DNA of 40,949 nucleotides from Martinezella lusitana (GTDB taxonomy: Bacteria; Pseudomonadota; Alphaproteobacteria; Rhizobiales; Rhizobiaceae), in NCBI RefSeq assembly GCF_016901135.1, contig NZ_JAFEVL010000013.1, positions 1-40,949 of the forward strand, given 5' to 3'. The notes beneath the pieces were generated by a model. It worked only from the letters and a program-made list of their open reading frames with translations, was not told the DNA's origin and did not search any database. Numbering within the stretch: the stretch's first letter is position 1; every line of letters begins with the position of its first letter. Of the stretch, positions 33,794 to 40,949 are shown piece by piece. Position numbers and translations under genes: made by a program.

Positions 33794-35323
33794 TCACCAT
33801 CTCTCCACCTTGAACAGCGGCCGCGACGTATCACCCGTGTCTACGGGGCGCAGCCCCTCGGATGATCCATCAGTCTGCACTGCTCCCTTCAATTGATTTT
33901 GGCTTTCGCGGGACCGGCGTTCCGCCTTGGTCCGCACGCGGCTTTCATCCGCGATCTGGCGTTGCTGATGGATCAACTGCGCAAGTACTACCTTATTTGA
34001 TACTTTCCTGCCCAAAGCACGGCCCTTCTGCATGGCCTCGCGATATTCCCGCAGCGACACCGGCGGGATCTCCAGGTTGCGGTACCGCGCTTCGATACAA
34101 CGTCCTCCTTTAAGTTCGACCCAGATCGACGAAAGATCGCGGGGATCATACCGCACGATAACTTTCCCATCTTTATGACCAATGTGCCCTGCCAAGACAT
34201 CCGACCAATAGCGTATACCGAACAGATGGATACCGTCTCGCCTAACCTGGCGCTGTTCGCTTGGCAGGAAGCTCACCTTAAACGCATCCATGTCGAAGGG
34301 AATATCGCTCGACATCTGCGCGGCCAAAGCCTCTCATTTGGCGACGGGCGTGCAACCGAGGCTTGAGTGAATGCCGTTGTTGTAGCGGCAGATTTCCAGG
34401 GCGAACCAGCTATCGAATTCGCTCAGGGTCATTGCCGCGTTGACTTCGGCTTTATAGCTGCCCTTGGCGGCAACGGACGATTGTGTGGTTCCTGGCAATA
34501 GATGGACAGCTCCCATCATCGTGCCAATCAGCCGCTCGATGTGCCCGCCGAAGTGGGGACTCCCTTGAGGCCTGTAGGCAAGCTCAATTCCCCACTCCAA
34601 ACAGGCGGCCTGAAACGCCTTGGATCGGAAAACACGGCCGTTGTCTACATGGATGCTGCGCGGTTTACCCTGTGCGGGCCAAGGCGCATTGCAGCCGATA
34701 TCGGAGAGTAATTCTGCCTTCGGCGCCACCGCCCGGGTAAGGCAAAGTGCCACCGAAAGACGCGAGGGCGCATCGAAGCTGACGTAGTAGCCGTTGACGA
34801 TCCGCGTTGCGATGTCGATCGCAAGCGTCACCCAGGGACGCCCGATTGGTGCGCGTTCAAAACTGTCGACAAGGATGATGTCTGCAAGCGTATGGTCGAT
34901 CTGAACGACATCCAGAGGTAATTCGGCCCTGTTCTTACCTGTTACCGGCGCAAACCTTTGACGTGCTACCTTAGCGCCCTCTCTTGCCTTCATGACTTCA
35001 CGCTCATCCATCGCATCAAGACGTCGCTGAATTGTTCGCCGCGTCGGCGCTTGTAGCCCGAGTTCACCACAGGCCATCCTGATCTCCGACACCACCCGCG
35101 ATAGGCTCGCTCGTTCCCGCCGCAAGTAGTAGCGACGAAGATACTCTTCGATGAGCGTCTCGACCTCGCTAGATATGACCGTTGCGCCTGTACGGCGGCC
35201 ACGCTTCTGCGGCACCAACGCACTGGTCCGCCCGTCGTCCTCGGCAAGGCGCCATATCCAACGCCAAACCGTTGCCCTGCTTACGCCCAACTCCCAAACT
35301 GCATCATGAATGCCACTCTCCAA
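33794..35323 (-). pseudogene. tniA: tniA (TnsB-like) DDE transposase with in-frame TGA
   Basis: The integrase-type catalytic domain shows all three acidic residues: VVQIDHT (Asp), IHVDNGRVFRS (Asp) and HFGGHIERLIGT (Glu). An N-terminal helix-turn-helix (HDAVWELGVSRATVWRW) and the Mu-type C-terminal domain (VIVRYDPRDLSSIWVELKGG) flank it. At 34334-34336 the codon after CTPVAK is TGA, where relatives typically have Trp (TGG); the same frame continues WEALAAQM... to 33794. Homology also extends upstream of the TTG at 35323 (AAVLRPLVQDYLSGKG), but the nearest ATG (35427) is in another frame, suggesting a second lesion. Probably inactive. Confidence 0.85.
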
Positions 35324-35459
35324 ACTGCCCTTGCCAGAAAGATAATCCTGAACAAGTGGCCGTAAGACCGCCGCTCTCCGCGCGGTTTCAGCACCGATCG
35401 TCCCGGTGTGGTCCCTTCCCTATCCATAGCAACCCGCCGCCGGCCCCCTGTGAATTTTG

Positions 35460-35567
35460 TCTCAAGTTTAGGGGCAAAATCTCGAATTTAAAGACAAAAT
35501 ATCAGATTTAGAGACAAAGCAGCGCCTTTAATTTCGTTAAAGCTCTCATCTCACCTTTAAGAGCAAA
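35460..35567. repeat. Right-end 19-bp transposase-binding repeats (four)
   Basis: Read from the right end inward on the minus strand: TTTGCTCTTAAAGGTGAGA (35549-35567), TTTGTCTCTAAATCTGATA (35500-35518), TTTGTCTTTAAATTCGAGA (35480-35498) and TTTGCCCCTAAACTTGAGA (35460-35478). The inner three are exactly 20 bases apart. This asymmetry with the two-repeat left end is typical of Tn7/Tn5053-type elements. Confidence 0.87.
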
Positions 35568-35573
35568 GCGACA

Positions 35574-36020
35574 CTCGCGTTTCTGCAAGAACATTTCGGA
35601 AAGTCCGGCCCGTATTTTTATGGCATCGCGCGGGGCATCGATGAGCGCCAGGTCCGGCCTGACCGCGTCCGAAAATCCGTAGGCGCCGAGGATACGTTCG
35701 TCGAGGATATCGACAATCTCGACCTGGCCAAAGCCGAGCTGCGGCCATTGACCGAGAAAGTCCGGCGCTACTGCGAGGCGCACGACATCACGGGAAAGAC
35801 CGTAACAGTCAAAATCAAATATTCGGATTTCAGCCAGGCGACACGCAGCCAGACAGTGCTGGGAGCCGTCTCCGGCGTCGACCAGATGCTGGAGATTGCA
35901 GAGACCCTGCTCGCCTCCGTGTTCCCGTTCAAACGCCCGGTGCGGCTCTTAGGGGTCACCCTCTCATCACTCAACACCGAAGAGAGCGGGCAAGAACCGC
36001 AGCTCGATCTAGGGTTTTGA
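35574..36020 (+). pseudogene. dinB: 5'-truncated dinB (DNA polymerase IV), cut at the transposon end
   Basis: The last 148 codons of a Y-family polymerase. LAFLQEHFGKSGPYFYGIAR, then DRVRKSVGAEDTFVEDI, begin in frame immediately after the transposon's last base. The little-finger domain (VTVKIKYSDFSQATRSQT) and the C-terminal clamp-binding motif QLDLGF follow. The catalytic palm and fingers are missing and are not found on the other side of the transposon, so this cannot be a simple interruption. No polymerase activity is possible from the fragment. Confidence 0.88.
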
Positions 36021-36045
36021 TGCAGCCGGGCCTGAAAACGAAAGA

Positions 36046-36077
36046 GCCTGCCGCGGGAGGAGGTGCGGCAGGCTTTT
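36046..36077 (+). terminator. Terminator-like hairpin after dinB
   Basis: GCCTGCCGC (36046-36054) pairs with GCGGCAGGC (36065-36073), followed by TTTT. It can end the dinB transcript. It is also the first of four hairpins sharing a GGGAGGAGG-type loop (see the array 36046-36194). Confidence 0.7.
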
Positions 36078-36194
36078 CGAAAAGAACCGAACAGCAGCTG
36101 GGAGGACGAGTGCCGCTGTTCCTACAGACGTCCCTGGGAGGAGGAGTGGGTCGTCTGAATTCGAAGCTCTGCGGGAGGAGGTGCATCGCTTCGA
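36046..36194. ncRNA. Tandem hairpin array with GGGAGGAGG / CCUCCUCCC loops
   Basis: Four hairpins in 149 bases: stems GCCTGCCGC, GAACAGC (36089-36121), CAGACG with CCC/GGG extension (36125-36157) and TCGAAGC (36161-36194), each perfectly paired at the base. The loops hold GGGAGGAGG at 36055, 36136 and 36173, and GGGAGGACG at 36100. On the minus strand the loops read CCTCCTCCC, the motif of alphaproteobacterial CcsR/'cuckoo' small RNAs, which resembles anti-Shine-Dalgarno sequence. Different stems with a constant loop argue for selection on RNA structure. The transcribed strand is not settled, and no clear promoter was identified. Confidence 0.6.
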
Positions 36195-36320
36195 TGAACA
36201 CCAGAATACCCGTCATGCCATGTCGTCCTCTAGATGTTGAAAGTGATCTGAGCGCGGCGCTCAGGATCGCGCACGCGCCGCTCGTCTTAAGGACATCCCG
36301 GGTTTAGGCATAACTAAAAT

Positions 36321-36347
36321 GAAAAGCGTGCGGCCTTAGCCGCACAC
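36321..36347 (-). terminator. Terminator of the SDR gene
   Basis: On the minus strand GTGCGGC and GCCGCAC (genomic 36339-36345 and 36328-36334) enclose a four-base loop and are followed by GC and TTTT. It lies about 75 bases after the SDR stop. Confidence 0.75.
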
Positions 36348-36421
36348 TCCATTCGATCAGGAAGTTTAACTTATGCGGTGTGGAATGAATTGGCCGCTCA
36401 GGCGTGCCAAAAGCTTCTGCC

Positions 36422-37216
36422 TTATGCGATTGTGCGAACGACACCGCCGTCGACACGCAAGGAACTCCCTGTCGTCCCCGACGCCTGCTCCGAGCAGACA
36501 TAGACGACCAGGTTTGCGACCTCTTCGGTTGTTGCAAAGCGATTGAGGAGCGATGTCGGGCGCATCGTTTTCAAGAACTGCTGCTCGGCTTCCTGTTGGG
36601 TAATGCCTTGCTCTTCTGCGGTCGCCTTCATCCAACCACCCATAATCTCCGAATTTGTCGGACCAGGGAGGACCGAATTGACGGTGACGCCCGTTCCGCC
36701 GACCACCTCGGCCAAGCCCCTCGAAATGGCGAGCTGAGCGGTTTTGGTCATGGCGTAATCAATCATATCCTTGGGAATTGCGAGCGCGGACTCACTACTG
36801 ATGAAGACGACACGCCCCCAGCCACGCTTCGTCATCTTCGGCAGATAGTGGCGGGAGGCGCGAATACCGCTCATGACGTTTAGCTCGAAGAGATCGATCC
36901 ACTCGCTATCGCCAATTTCCAAGAAGGGCTTCGGGCGTCCCGTGCCCACGTTGTTGACGAGAATGTCCGCATCCGGCGCCCGCGCGAACAACTCTGCCGC
37001 ACCTTCCGGGGTCGCAAGGTCGGCGGACACGCCGGTGAACTCTCCTTTTGGGAAAAGCTCGCGCAACTCACCAAGCGCTGCAGCGACCCGGTCCTCACGG
37101 CGGCCATTGATCACGACGGCGGCGCCGGCGTGCGCCAGCCCTTCTGCAATGGCTCGGCCGATACCGGCCGTGGACCCAGTAACGACCGCCTTGCGACCAG
37201 TAAGATCGATATTCAT
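36422..37216 (-). CDS. Short-chain dehydrogenase/reductase
   Basis: 264 residues. Cofactor motif TGSTAGIG (13-20), NNVGTG at 88-93, catalytic Ser141 (VVFISSESA), Tyr154 and Lys158 (YAMTK), C-terminal SLRVDGGVV. Arg39-Arg40 after the second strand suggests NADP(H). An insertion (GWMKATAEEQGITQQEAEQQ) before the C-terminal part is typical of a subgroup of bacterial SDRs encoded beside LysR regulators. Divergent from a LysR gene about 100 bases away, which probably controls it. Substrate unknown. Confidence 0.9.
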   Translation of the reverse strand: MNIDLTGRKAVVTGSTAGIGRAIAEGLAHAGAAVVINGRREDRVAAALGELRELFPKGEFTGVSADLATPEGAAELFARAPDADILVNNVGTGRPKPFLEIGDSEWIDLFELNVMSGIRASRHYLPKMTKRGWGRVVFISSESALAIPKDMIDYAMTKTAQLAISRGLAEVVGGTGVTVNSVLPGPTNSEIMGGWMKATAEEQGITQQEAEQQFLKTMRPTSLLNRFATTEEVANLVVYVCSEQASGTTGSSLRVDGGVVRTIA

Positions 37217-37265
37217 GACACCATTCCTTTTAACTGTGGAGACATCTGAATATAAATCATGTCAC

Positions 37266-37275
37266 ATCGGCCGAT
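37266..37275. promoter_or_regulatory. Palindrome in the SDR/LysR intergenic region
   Basis: ATCGGCCGAT is a perfect 10-bp palindrome about midway between the divergent SDR and LysR starts, a position expected for a LysR-type operator. The T-N11-A pattern is not decisive here. Confidence 0.35.
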
Positions 37276-37313
37276 AATGGGTCCAATTGCCATGATACTA
37301 ATGCTCAGGAGGA

Positions 37314-38210
37314 ATGGATGTGGATCGTTTCCAAGAATTAAACGCCTTTATAGCCGTCGCTGAAGCAGGCGGGTTCACCGCCGCAGCGCGCACAATCGGC
37401 GATTCACAGCCCGCCATCAGTAAGGCCATCGGTGCGTTGGAGAAGCGCCTGGGCGTGATGTTGTTCAACAGAAGCACGCGCCGGGTGACCCTGACGGATC
37501 AAGGGCGCAGATACTATGATCGGACAAAGCCACTCATCGACGAGATGCAGGACGCTGATAGCGAACTGACCAACAGCACGCTGGAGGTTTCGGGTTTAAT
37601 TAGGATCGCCGCAGCTGGTACTTTCGGCCGCCTTCATGTTTTGCCGCTTATCCCCGAGCTGTTGTCACTCAATCCCGGCCTTCAGGTGGATATCATTCTC
37701 TCGGACACCGTGCGCGATATGGTGGAAGACCGGATCGACCTGGCGATACGCGTGGGGCCTGTCAATGAACCCGACGCGGTTGTCAGGCGTGTCGCGGTCA
37801 CCCCGCTGGTGTGCGTCGGATCCCGTCACTATTTCGAGCGCCACGGGATGCCAAAGACCCCAGCGGAGCTCGTTGAGCACAATTGCCTTTTGTATGGCGG
37901 GATAACAGAGGCGGCGAGCTGGCAGTTCGTGGGGCAAAAAGGTCGATTCAGCGTGCCGGTTCGGGGGAATCTCTTCTCCAATAGCGTGGAAACGATTCGG
38001 GCCGCGGTTCTGGCCGGTGTTGGTATTGGCCTGTTCGCCAAGGTTTCTCTTGCTGATGAACTCCAACATCCCGATGTCATCACTATCCTTGAGGAATTTA
38101 TGAGCGATGTCAGAGATATTAGCCTCGTCTGGCCGAAACGCCGTTTCGTTCCGGCCCGCGTCCGCCAAGTGACCGATTTCTTCGCAGAGGCCATTGCGCG
38201 GCGAACTTAG
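37314..38210 (+). CDS. LysR-family transcriptional regulator
   Basis: About 298 residues. The N-terminal winged helix (ELNAFIAVAEAGGFTAAART, QPAISKAIGALEKRLGVMLF, NRSTRRVTLTDQG) is followed by a substrate-binding domain (VDIILSDTVRDMVEDRIDLA). It resembles the AaeR/DmlR-like group that regulates a neighbouring divergent oxidoreductase. AGGAGG lies only 1-2 bases before ATG 37314 but seven before the in-frame GTG 37320, so the true start may be two codons later. Confidence 0.9.
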   Translation: MDVDRFQELNAFIAVAEAGGFTAAARTIGDSQPAISKAIGALEKRLGVMLFNRSTRRVTLTDQGRRYYDRTKPLIDEMQDADSELTNSTLEVSGLIRIAAAGTFGRLHVLPLIPELLSLNPGLQVDIILSDTVRDMVEDRIDLAIRVGPVNEPDAVVRRVAVTPLVCVGSRHYFERHGMPKTPAELVEHNCLLYGGITEAASWQFVGQKGRFSVPVRGNLFSNSVETIRAAVLAGVGIGLFAKVSLADELQHPDVITILEEFMSDVRDISLVWPKRRFVPARVRQVTDFFAEAIARRT

Positions 38211-38780
38211 GAAAACGTTCAGCGATGGTCCGAAGTGCCTCCTGGGATCGATAACGTGCTTATGGTTCTAGCGTCGGATAGATCGCGTCTGCCCGCGGTG
38301 CGGGACTAAGGTCACGCCGATTGGGGATATTCGAAACAGTATCTTGCTGCGGAAGCCGCACACGCTTGCGCGCAGTCGGCAATGGATTCGGCTGGTCTTG
38401 AAGGGGTCTGAACCGACGACCCAGTTGTCGCAAAACCTATCGATCAGAAATTCTTCACGAGCGGCCATCAGCTTTGCCTGGATGGAATAACGGCTTTGGG
38501 GCCGGAAGCGGACTGGCAATTTCAGGCTGCGGATCTTCAAAGAGCGGACATTCGGGTGGGCGCGGACATCGTCGTGACCTGACCTTGAGTGGGCTTTCGG
38601 AATGACCGCGTTGGACGGCCGGGAGCATGACAGAGCAGTCATTGCGTGGGGCTACAATGTCGGCTGCGTCCACATTAGCCATGGCCAACTCGATCTCAAC
38701 CAAGATCGCTCTGAGCAGCGGCTAAAAGTTCTTTCTTGCCCTCTGTCTCCCTGCTATCGTGGAAGTTAGGAGACTGCGCC
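38211..38780. other. Spacer of about 570 bases
   Basis: No gene supported. Several short frames on both strands have no family resemblance and no start signal. AGGAG near 38768 serves the cyclase gene that follows. Parts may be decayed coding sequence, but I cannot identify it. Confidence 0.4.
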
Positions 38781-40553
38781 ATGAGCGAGAACCGAAAGCT
38801 GGCTGCAATCCTGGCCGCGGACGTGGTTGGGTACAGCCGGCTTGCCGGCGCCGACGAGGATCTCACCCTGGCGAGGTTGCGGACACTGCGCAGCGATCTC
38901 ATCGATCCGACGATCGCCGTGCACCATGGCCGGGTGGTGAAGCGCACCGGCGATGGTGCGCTGGTCGAGTTCCGCAGCGTGGTGGACGCCGTGCGCTGCG
39001 CCATTGAGGTGCAGAACGGTATGGTGGAGCGCAATGACGGCGTCCCGCAGGACCGTCGCATTGAGTTCCGGATCGGTATCCATTTGGGCGACGTCGTCGA
39101 GGAAAGCGACGGCGATCTGATGGGCGACGGCGTCAACATCGCCTCGCGATTGGAGGGCGTCGCCGCGGCGGGCGCGATCTGCCTGTCCGAGGATGCCTAT
39201 CGCCAGGTCAAGGCGAGGCTCGACCTCTCGGTCAGCGATCTCGGCAGCACGCAGCTCAAGAACATCGCCGAGCCGATCCGGGTCTATTCGCTGCAAGTCG
39301 GAAGCGCAGGGACCAAGTTAGCCGCGACCTCGGAAACCGCGACGAGCCAACCGGCGACGGCAGCGCCGCCGAAGCTGTCGATCGCCGTCCTGCCCTTCGC
39401 CAACATGAGCGGTGACGCCGAACAGGACTACTTCGCCGACGGCATCTCGGAAGACATCATCACGGCGCTATCGAAGCTGTCGCAGCTCTTCGTCATCGCT
39501 CGCAATTCGTCGTTCACTTTCAAGGGCAAGAACGTCCATGTGCAGGAGGTGGGCACGAAGCTCGGCGTGCGGCATGTACTTGAGGGCAGCGTACGCAAAT
39601 CGGGAAACAGGGTACGCATCACCGCGCAGCTCATCGACGCGACCACCGGCGGGCATCTATGGGCGGAGCGGTTCGATCGCGATCTCACCGACATATTCGC
39701 GGTTCAGGACGATGTCACGCAGCAGATCGTCGGCGCGCTGGCGGTCAACCTGACAGAGGGCGATCGGCAAAGACTTGCGCCGGGGCAGACCCGGCACCCC
39801 GAGGCGTATGACTGCTTCTTGCGTGGCCGGGAGCTGTGGCACCGGCTGACGAAGCAAACGAACAGCGACGCCCGTGACCTTTTGCAACGGGCCGTCCAGC
39901 TAGACCCGAACTTCGCCTCAGCGCACGCCTTCCTCGCCCTTACCCACGGGCTCGACTACCTAAACCGGTGGAGCGCGTTGCCGCAGCGCTCGATCGAGCA
40001 AGCCGAAGAGGCTGCGACGATGGCGGTAGCGCGGGATGATAGCGATCCCGTGGCACACTGGGCACTGGGTCTGGTCAAGCTTTACTCGCGACAGCACGAT
40101 GGAGCCATCAGCGAGGCCGAGCGTGCGATAGTCCTCAATCCGAACTTCGCCGAAGGGCAGGTCAGCCTCGGCGAGGCACTAATCTATTCAGGCAGATCCG
40201 AGGAGGCACTCGCCTATTTCGATCGGGCGAGGGTCCTGAACCCGTACTTTCCGGATGTCGTTCTCCACTTTCAGGCCTTGGCTTTGTTTCAACTGGGAAG
40301 TTACGAAGAGGCCGTCGAACTGTTGCTGCAGCGCGTGAGCCGCAACCCCGTCACCGATGTCTCGCGCGCGCTTCTGGCCGCCTGTTACGGGCACCTCGGC
40401 CGTTTCGAAGAGGCTCGCGCGACGTGGCAAGAGGTGCTGCGCGTCAATCCCGACTACTCCTTGGAATACCGTCGCAAAGTCTTGCCTTTCAAGAACCCCG
40501 CCGATTTCGAGCTCGTCGTGGAGGGGCTACGCAAGGCCGGTGTCGTACAATGA
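38781..40553 (+). CDS. Class III adenylate cyclase with TolB-like and TPR domains
   Basis: 590 residues from ATG 38781 (AGGAG eight bases upstream). The N-terminal cyclase domain (about 1-170) has the two metal-binding Asp sites, Asp14 in ILAADVVGYSRL and Asp58 in KRTGDGALVEF, plus GDGVNIASRLE. A TolB-N-like region follows (SIAVLPFANMSGDAEQDYFA, then DGISEDIITALSKL and VRHVLEGSVRKSG). The C-terminal ~230 residues are TPR repeats (HWALGLVKLYSRQHDGAISE, AIVLNPNFAEGQVSLGEALI). No membrane segment is obvious. Rhizobial genomes carry many such cyclases; they probably make cAMP in response to protein or stress signals sensed by the TPR part. Confidence 0.9.
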   Translation: MSENRKLAAILAADVVGYSRLAGADEDLTLARLRTLRSDLIDPTIAVHHGRVVKRTGDGALVEFRSVVDAVRCAIEVQNGMVERNDGVPQDRRIEFRIGIHLGDVVEESDGDLMGDGVNIASRLEGVAAAGAICLSEDAYRQVKARLDLSVSDLGSTQLKNIAEPIRVYSLQVGSAGTKLAATSETATSQPATAAPPKLSIAVLPFANMSGDAEQDYFADGISEDIITALSKLSQLFVIARNSSFTFKGKNVHVQEVGTKLGVRHVLEGSVRKSGNRVRITAQLIDATTGGHLWAERFDRDLTDIFAVQDDVTQQIVGALAVNLTEGDRQRLAPGQTRHPEAYDCFLRGRELWHRLTKQTNSDARDLLQRAVQLDPNFASAHAFLALTHGLDYLNRWSALPQRSIEQAEEAATMAVARDDSDPVAHWALGLVKLYSRQHDGAISEAERAIVLNPNFAEGQVSLGEALIYSGRSEEALAYFDRARVLNPYFPDVVLHFQALALFQLGSYEEAVELLLQRVSRNPVTDVSRALLAACYGHLGRFEEARATWQEVLRVNPDYSLEYRRKVLPFKNPADFELVVEGLRKAGVVQ

Positions 40554-40774
40554 CGGTGATTAATGTCCGATCTTGAACCTGTTGCCGCCATTTGCACAGA
40601 GGATGAGCAATAGCCAGTGCCGGCGCAACGACGACCTGCAGCGTGATCGCCAGCAAGATCTGCTTTCAGGAAGCTGCGAAGCCGCCCTCTATGGCCGACA
40701 TGGTGAAGGGTTTCGGGTGCCGTCAGGCGTACGAAAGCCTCTCATGCAGGAACCCGCGGTCGGCAGTCTCTGAG

Positions 40775-40949
40775 CTATGGGGTTTTGTGTATCGGATCTT
40801 CCGGCGGGCCGCCGATCGCAGTGACGTTTGTCAGTCCCAGCAGGCCGAGAGTGGTGTTTGCAGGTGTGATTGCCGAGATTTTTGTCGTGACTGGGAGCAC
40901 GTTTGCCAGGCTGAAAGCCGTCGCCATAGTGACTGGCGCAGGGCCTCCC
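40775..40949 (-). CDS. Possible partial gene at the window edge
   Basis: An open minus-strand frame enters from the right edge and ends with TAG at 40775-40777 (last residues GGPPEDPIHKTP). It is rich in Thr/Ala/Gly (FSLANVLPVTTKISAITPAN) and has no family I recognise. It may be the C-terminus of a gene outside the window or chance. Confidence 0.25.
   Translation of the reverse strand, partial: GGPAPVTMATAFSLANVLPVTTKISAITPANTTLGLLGLTNVTAIGGPPEDPIHKTP

Larger units (their letters stand above)
32036..35573 (-). mobile_element. tniA-tniB-tniQ transposon (Tn5053/Tn7-like superfamily)
   Basis: A 3.5-kb element with ends TGTCGCTTTGC (32036) and its complement GCAAAGCGACA (to 35573), in the 5'-TGT...ACA-3' format of this superfamily. 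It encodes the DDE transposase, AAA+ ATPase and TniQ on the minus strand, with no resolvase and no cargo gene. Two 19-bp repeats lie inside the left end and four inside the right end. The five bases outside are ATAGG and CTCGC, so the usual 5-bp target duplication is absent. Confidence 0.88.

Noticed and set aside
34334..34336. TGA read as a recoded or selenocysteine codon
   Set aside because: No recoding element was evident after the stop, relatives have Trp there, and the element shows other decay; a simple mutation is the better explanation.
35460..35567. Regular short repeats that might suggest a CRISPR array
   Set aside because: The repeats are 19 bp with 1-base gaps for the inner three, lie in a transposon end and match repeats at the other end; there are no spacers.
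35971..36216. 81-codon minus-strand frame over the hairpin array
   Set aside because: It is explained by the structured repeats; Pro/Arg-rich translation with no family resemblance.

Overview
The window looks like accessory DNA, probably from a plasmid or genomic island, of a Rhizobium-type alphaproteobacterium. The evidence is high GC, a rhizobial-type HWE histidine kinase, a Crp/Fnr regulator, a cyclase-TolB-TPR protein, peptide ABC transporters linked by 4-base stop/start overlaps, and a scatter of broken transposable elements. I see no tRNA, rRNA or CRISPR array.

Layout. 1-4013: a Crp/Fnr regulator, a small unknown gene, a decayed HWE kinase followed by an intact response regulator, a DUF3606-like gene and an IS5-family remnant. 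4150-14417: a plant-signal-type system. A LuxR 'solo' (6125-6907) carries the Met57/Trp61 substitutions of the PipR/OryR class. It lies between two divergent S33 peptidase (pip) genes, one in its own unit (5156-6070, followed by a signal-less solute-binding protein) and one heading a peptide ABC operon (7036-13004), with an amidase behind a terminator. 14432-25466: a second module. A GntR regulator heads a minus-strand unit (creatininase-like, ketopantoate-reductase-like, SDR, M20 peptidase), and divergently from it a second complete peptide ABC operon (20006-25466) ends in an M32 carboxypeptidase (25481-27001). Matching 18-bp palindromes lie upstream of both divergent units. A dead IS5-type mini-element sits between them.

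27002-31547: an S21 ribosomal protein copy, an NTF2-like protein, a DHA2 efflux pump and a J-domain protein, separated by empty spacers. 32036-35573: a tniA-tniB-tniQ transposon (Tn5053/Tn7-like superfamily) with TGTCGC...GCGACA ends and six 19-bp end repeats. Its transposase has an in-frame TGA. It abuts two unrelated truncated genes, an ATP-grasp gene on the left and dinB on the right, without a target duplication. 36046-36194: four tandem hairpins, each with a GGGAGGAGG-type loop (CCUCCUCCC-type on the other strand), a candidate small-RNA array. 36422-40553: an SDR/LysR divergent pair and an adenylate cyclase-TolB-TPR protein.

The central block (4.1-27 kb) reads as an integrated peptide or amide scavenging island. 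It holds two peptide importers, at least six hydrolases (two S33, amidase, M20, M32, creatininase-like) and two dedicated sensors, one of them of the class that answers plant-derived compounds instead of acyl-homoserine lactones.
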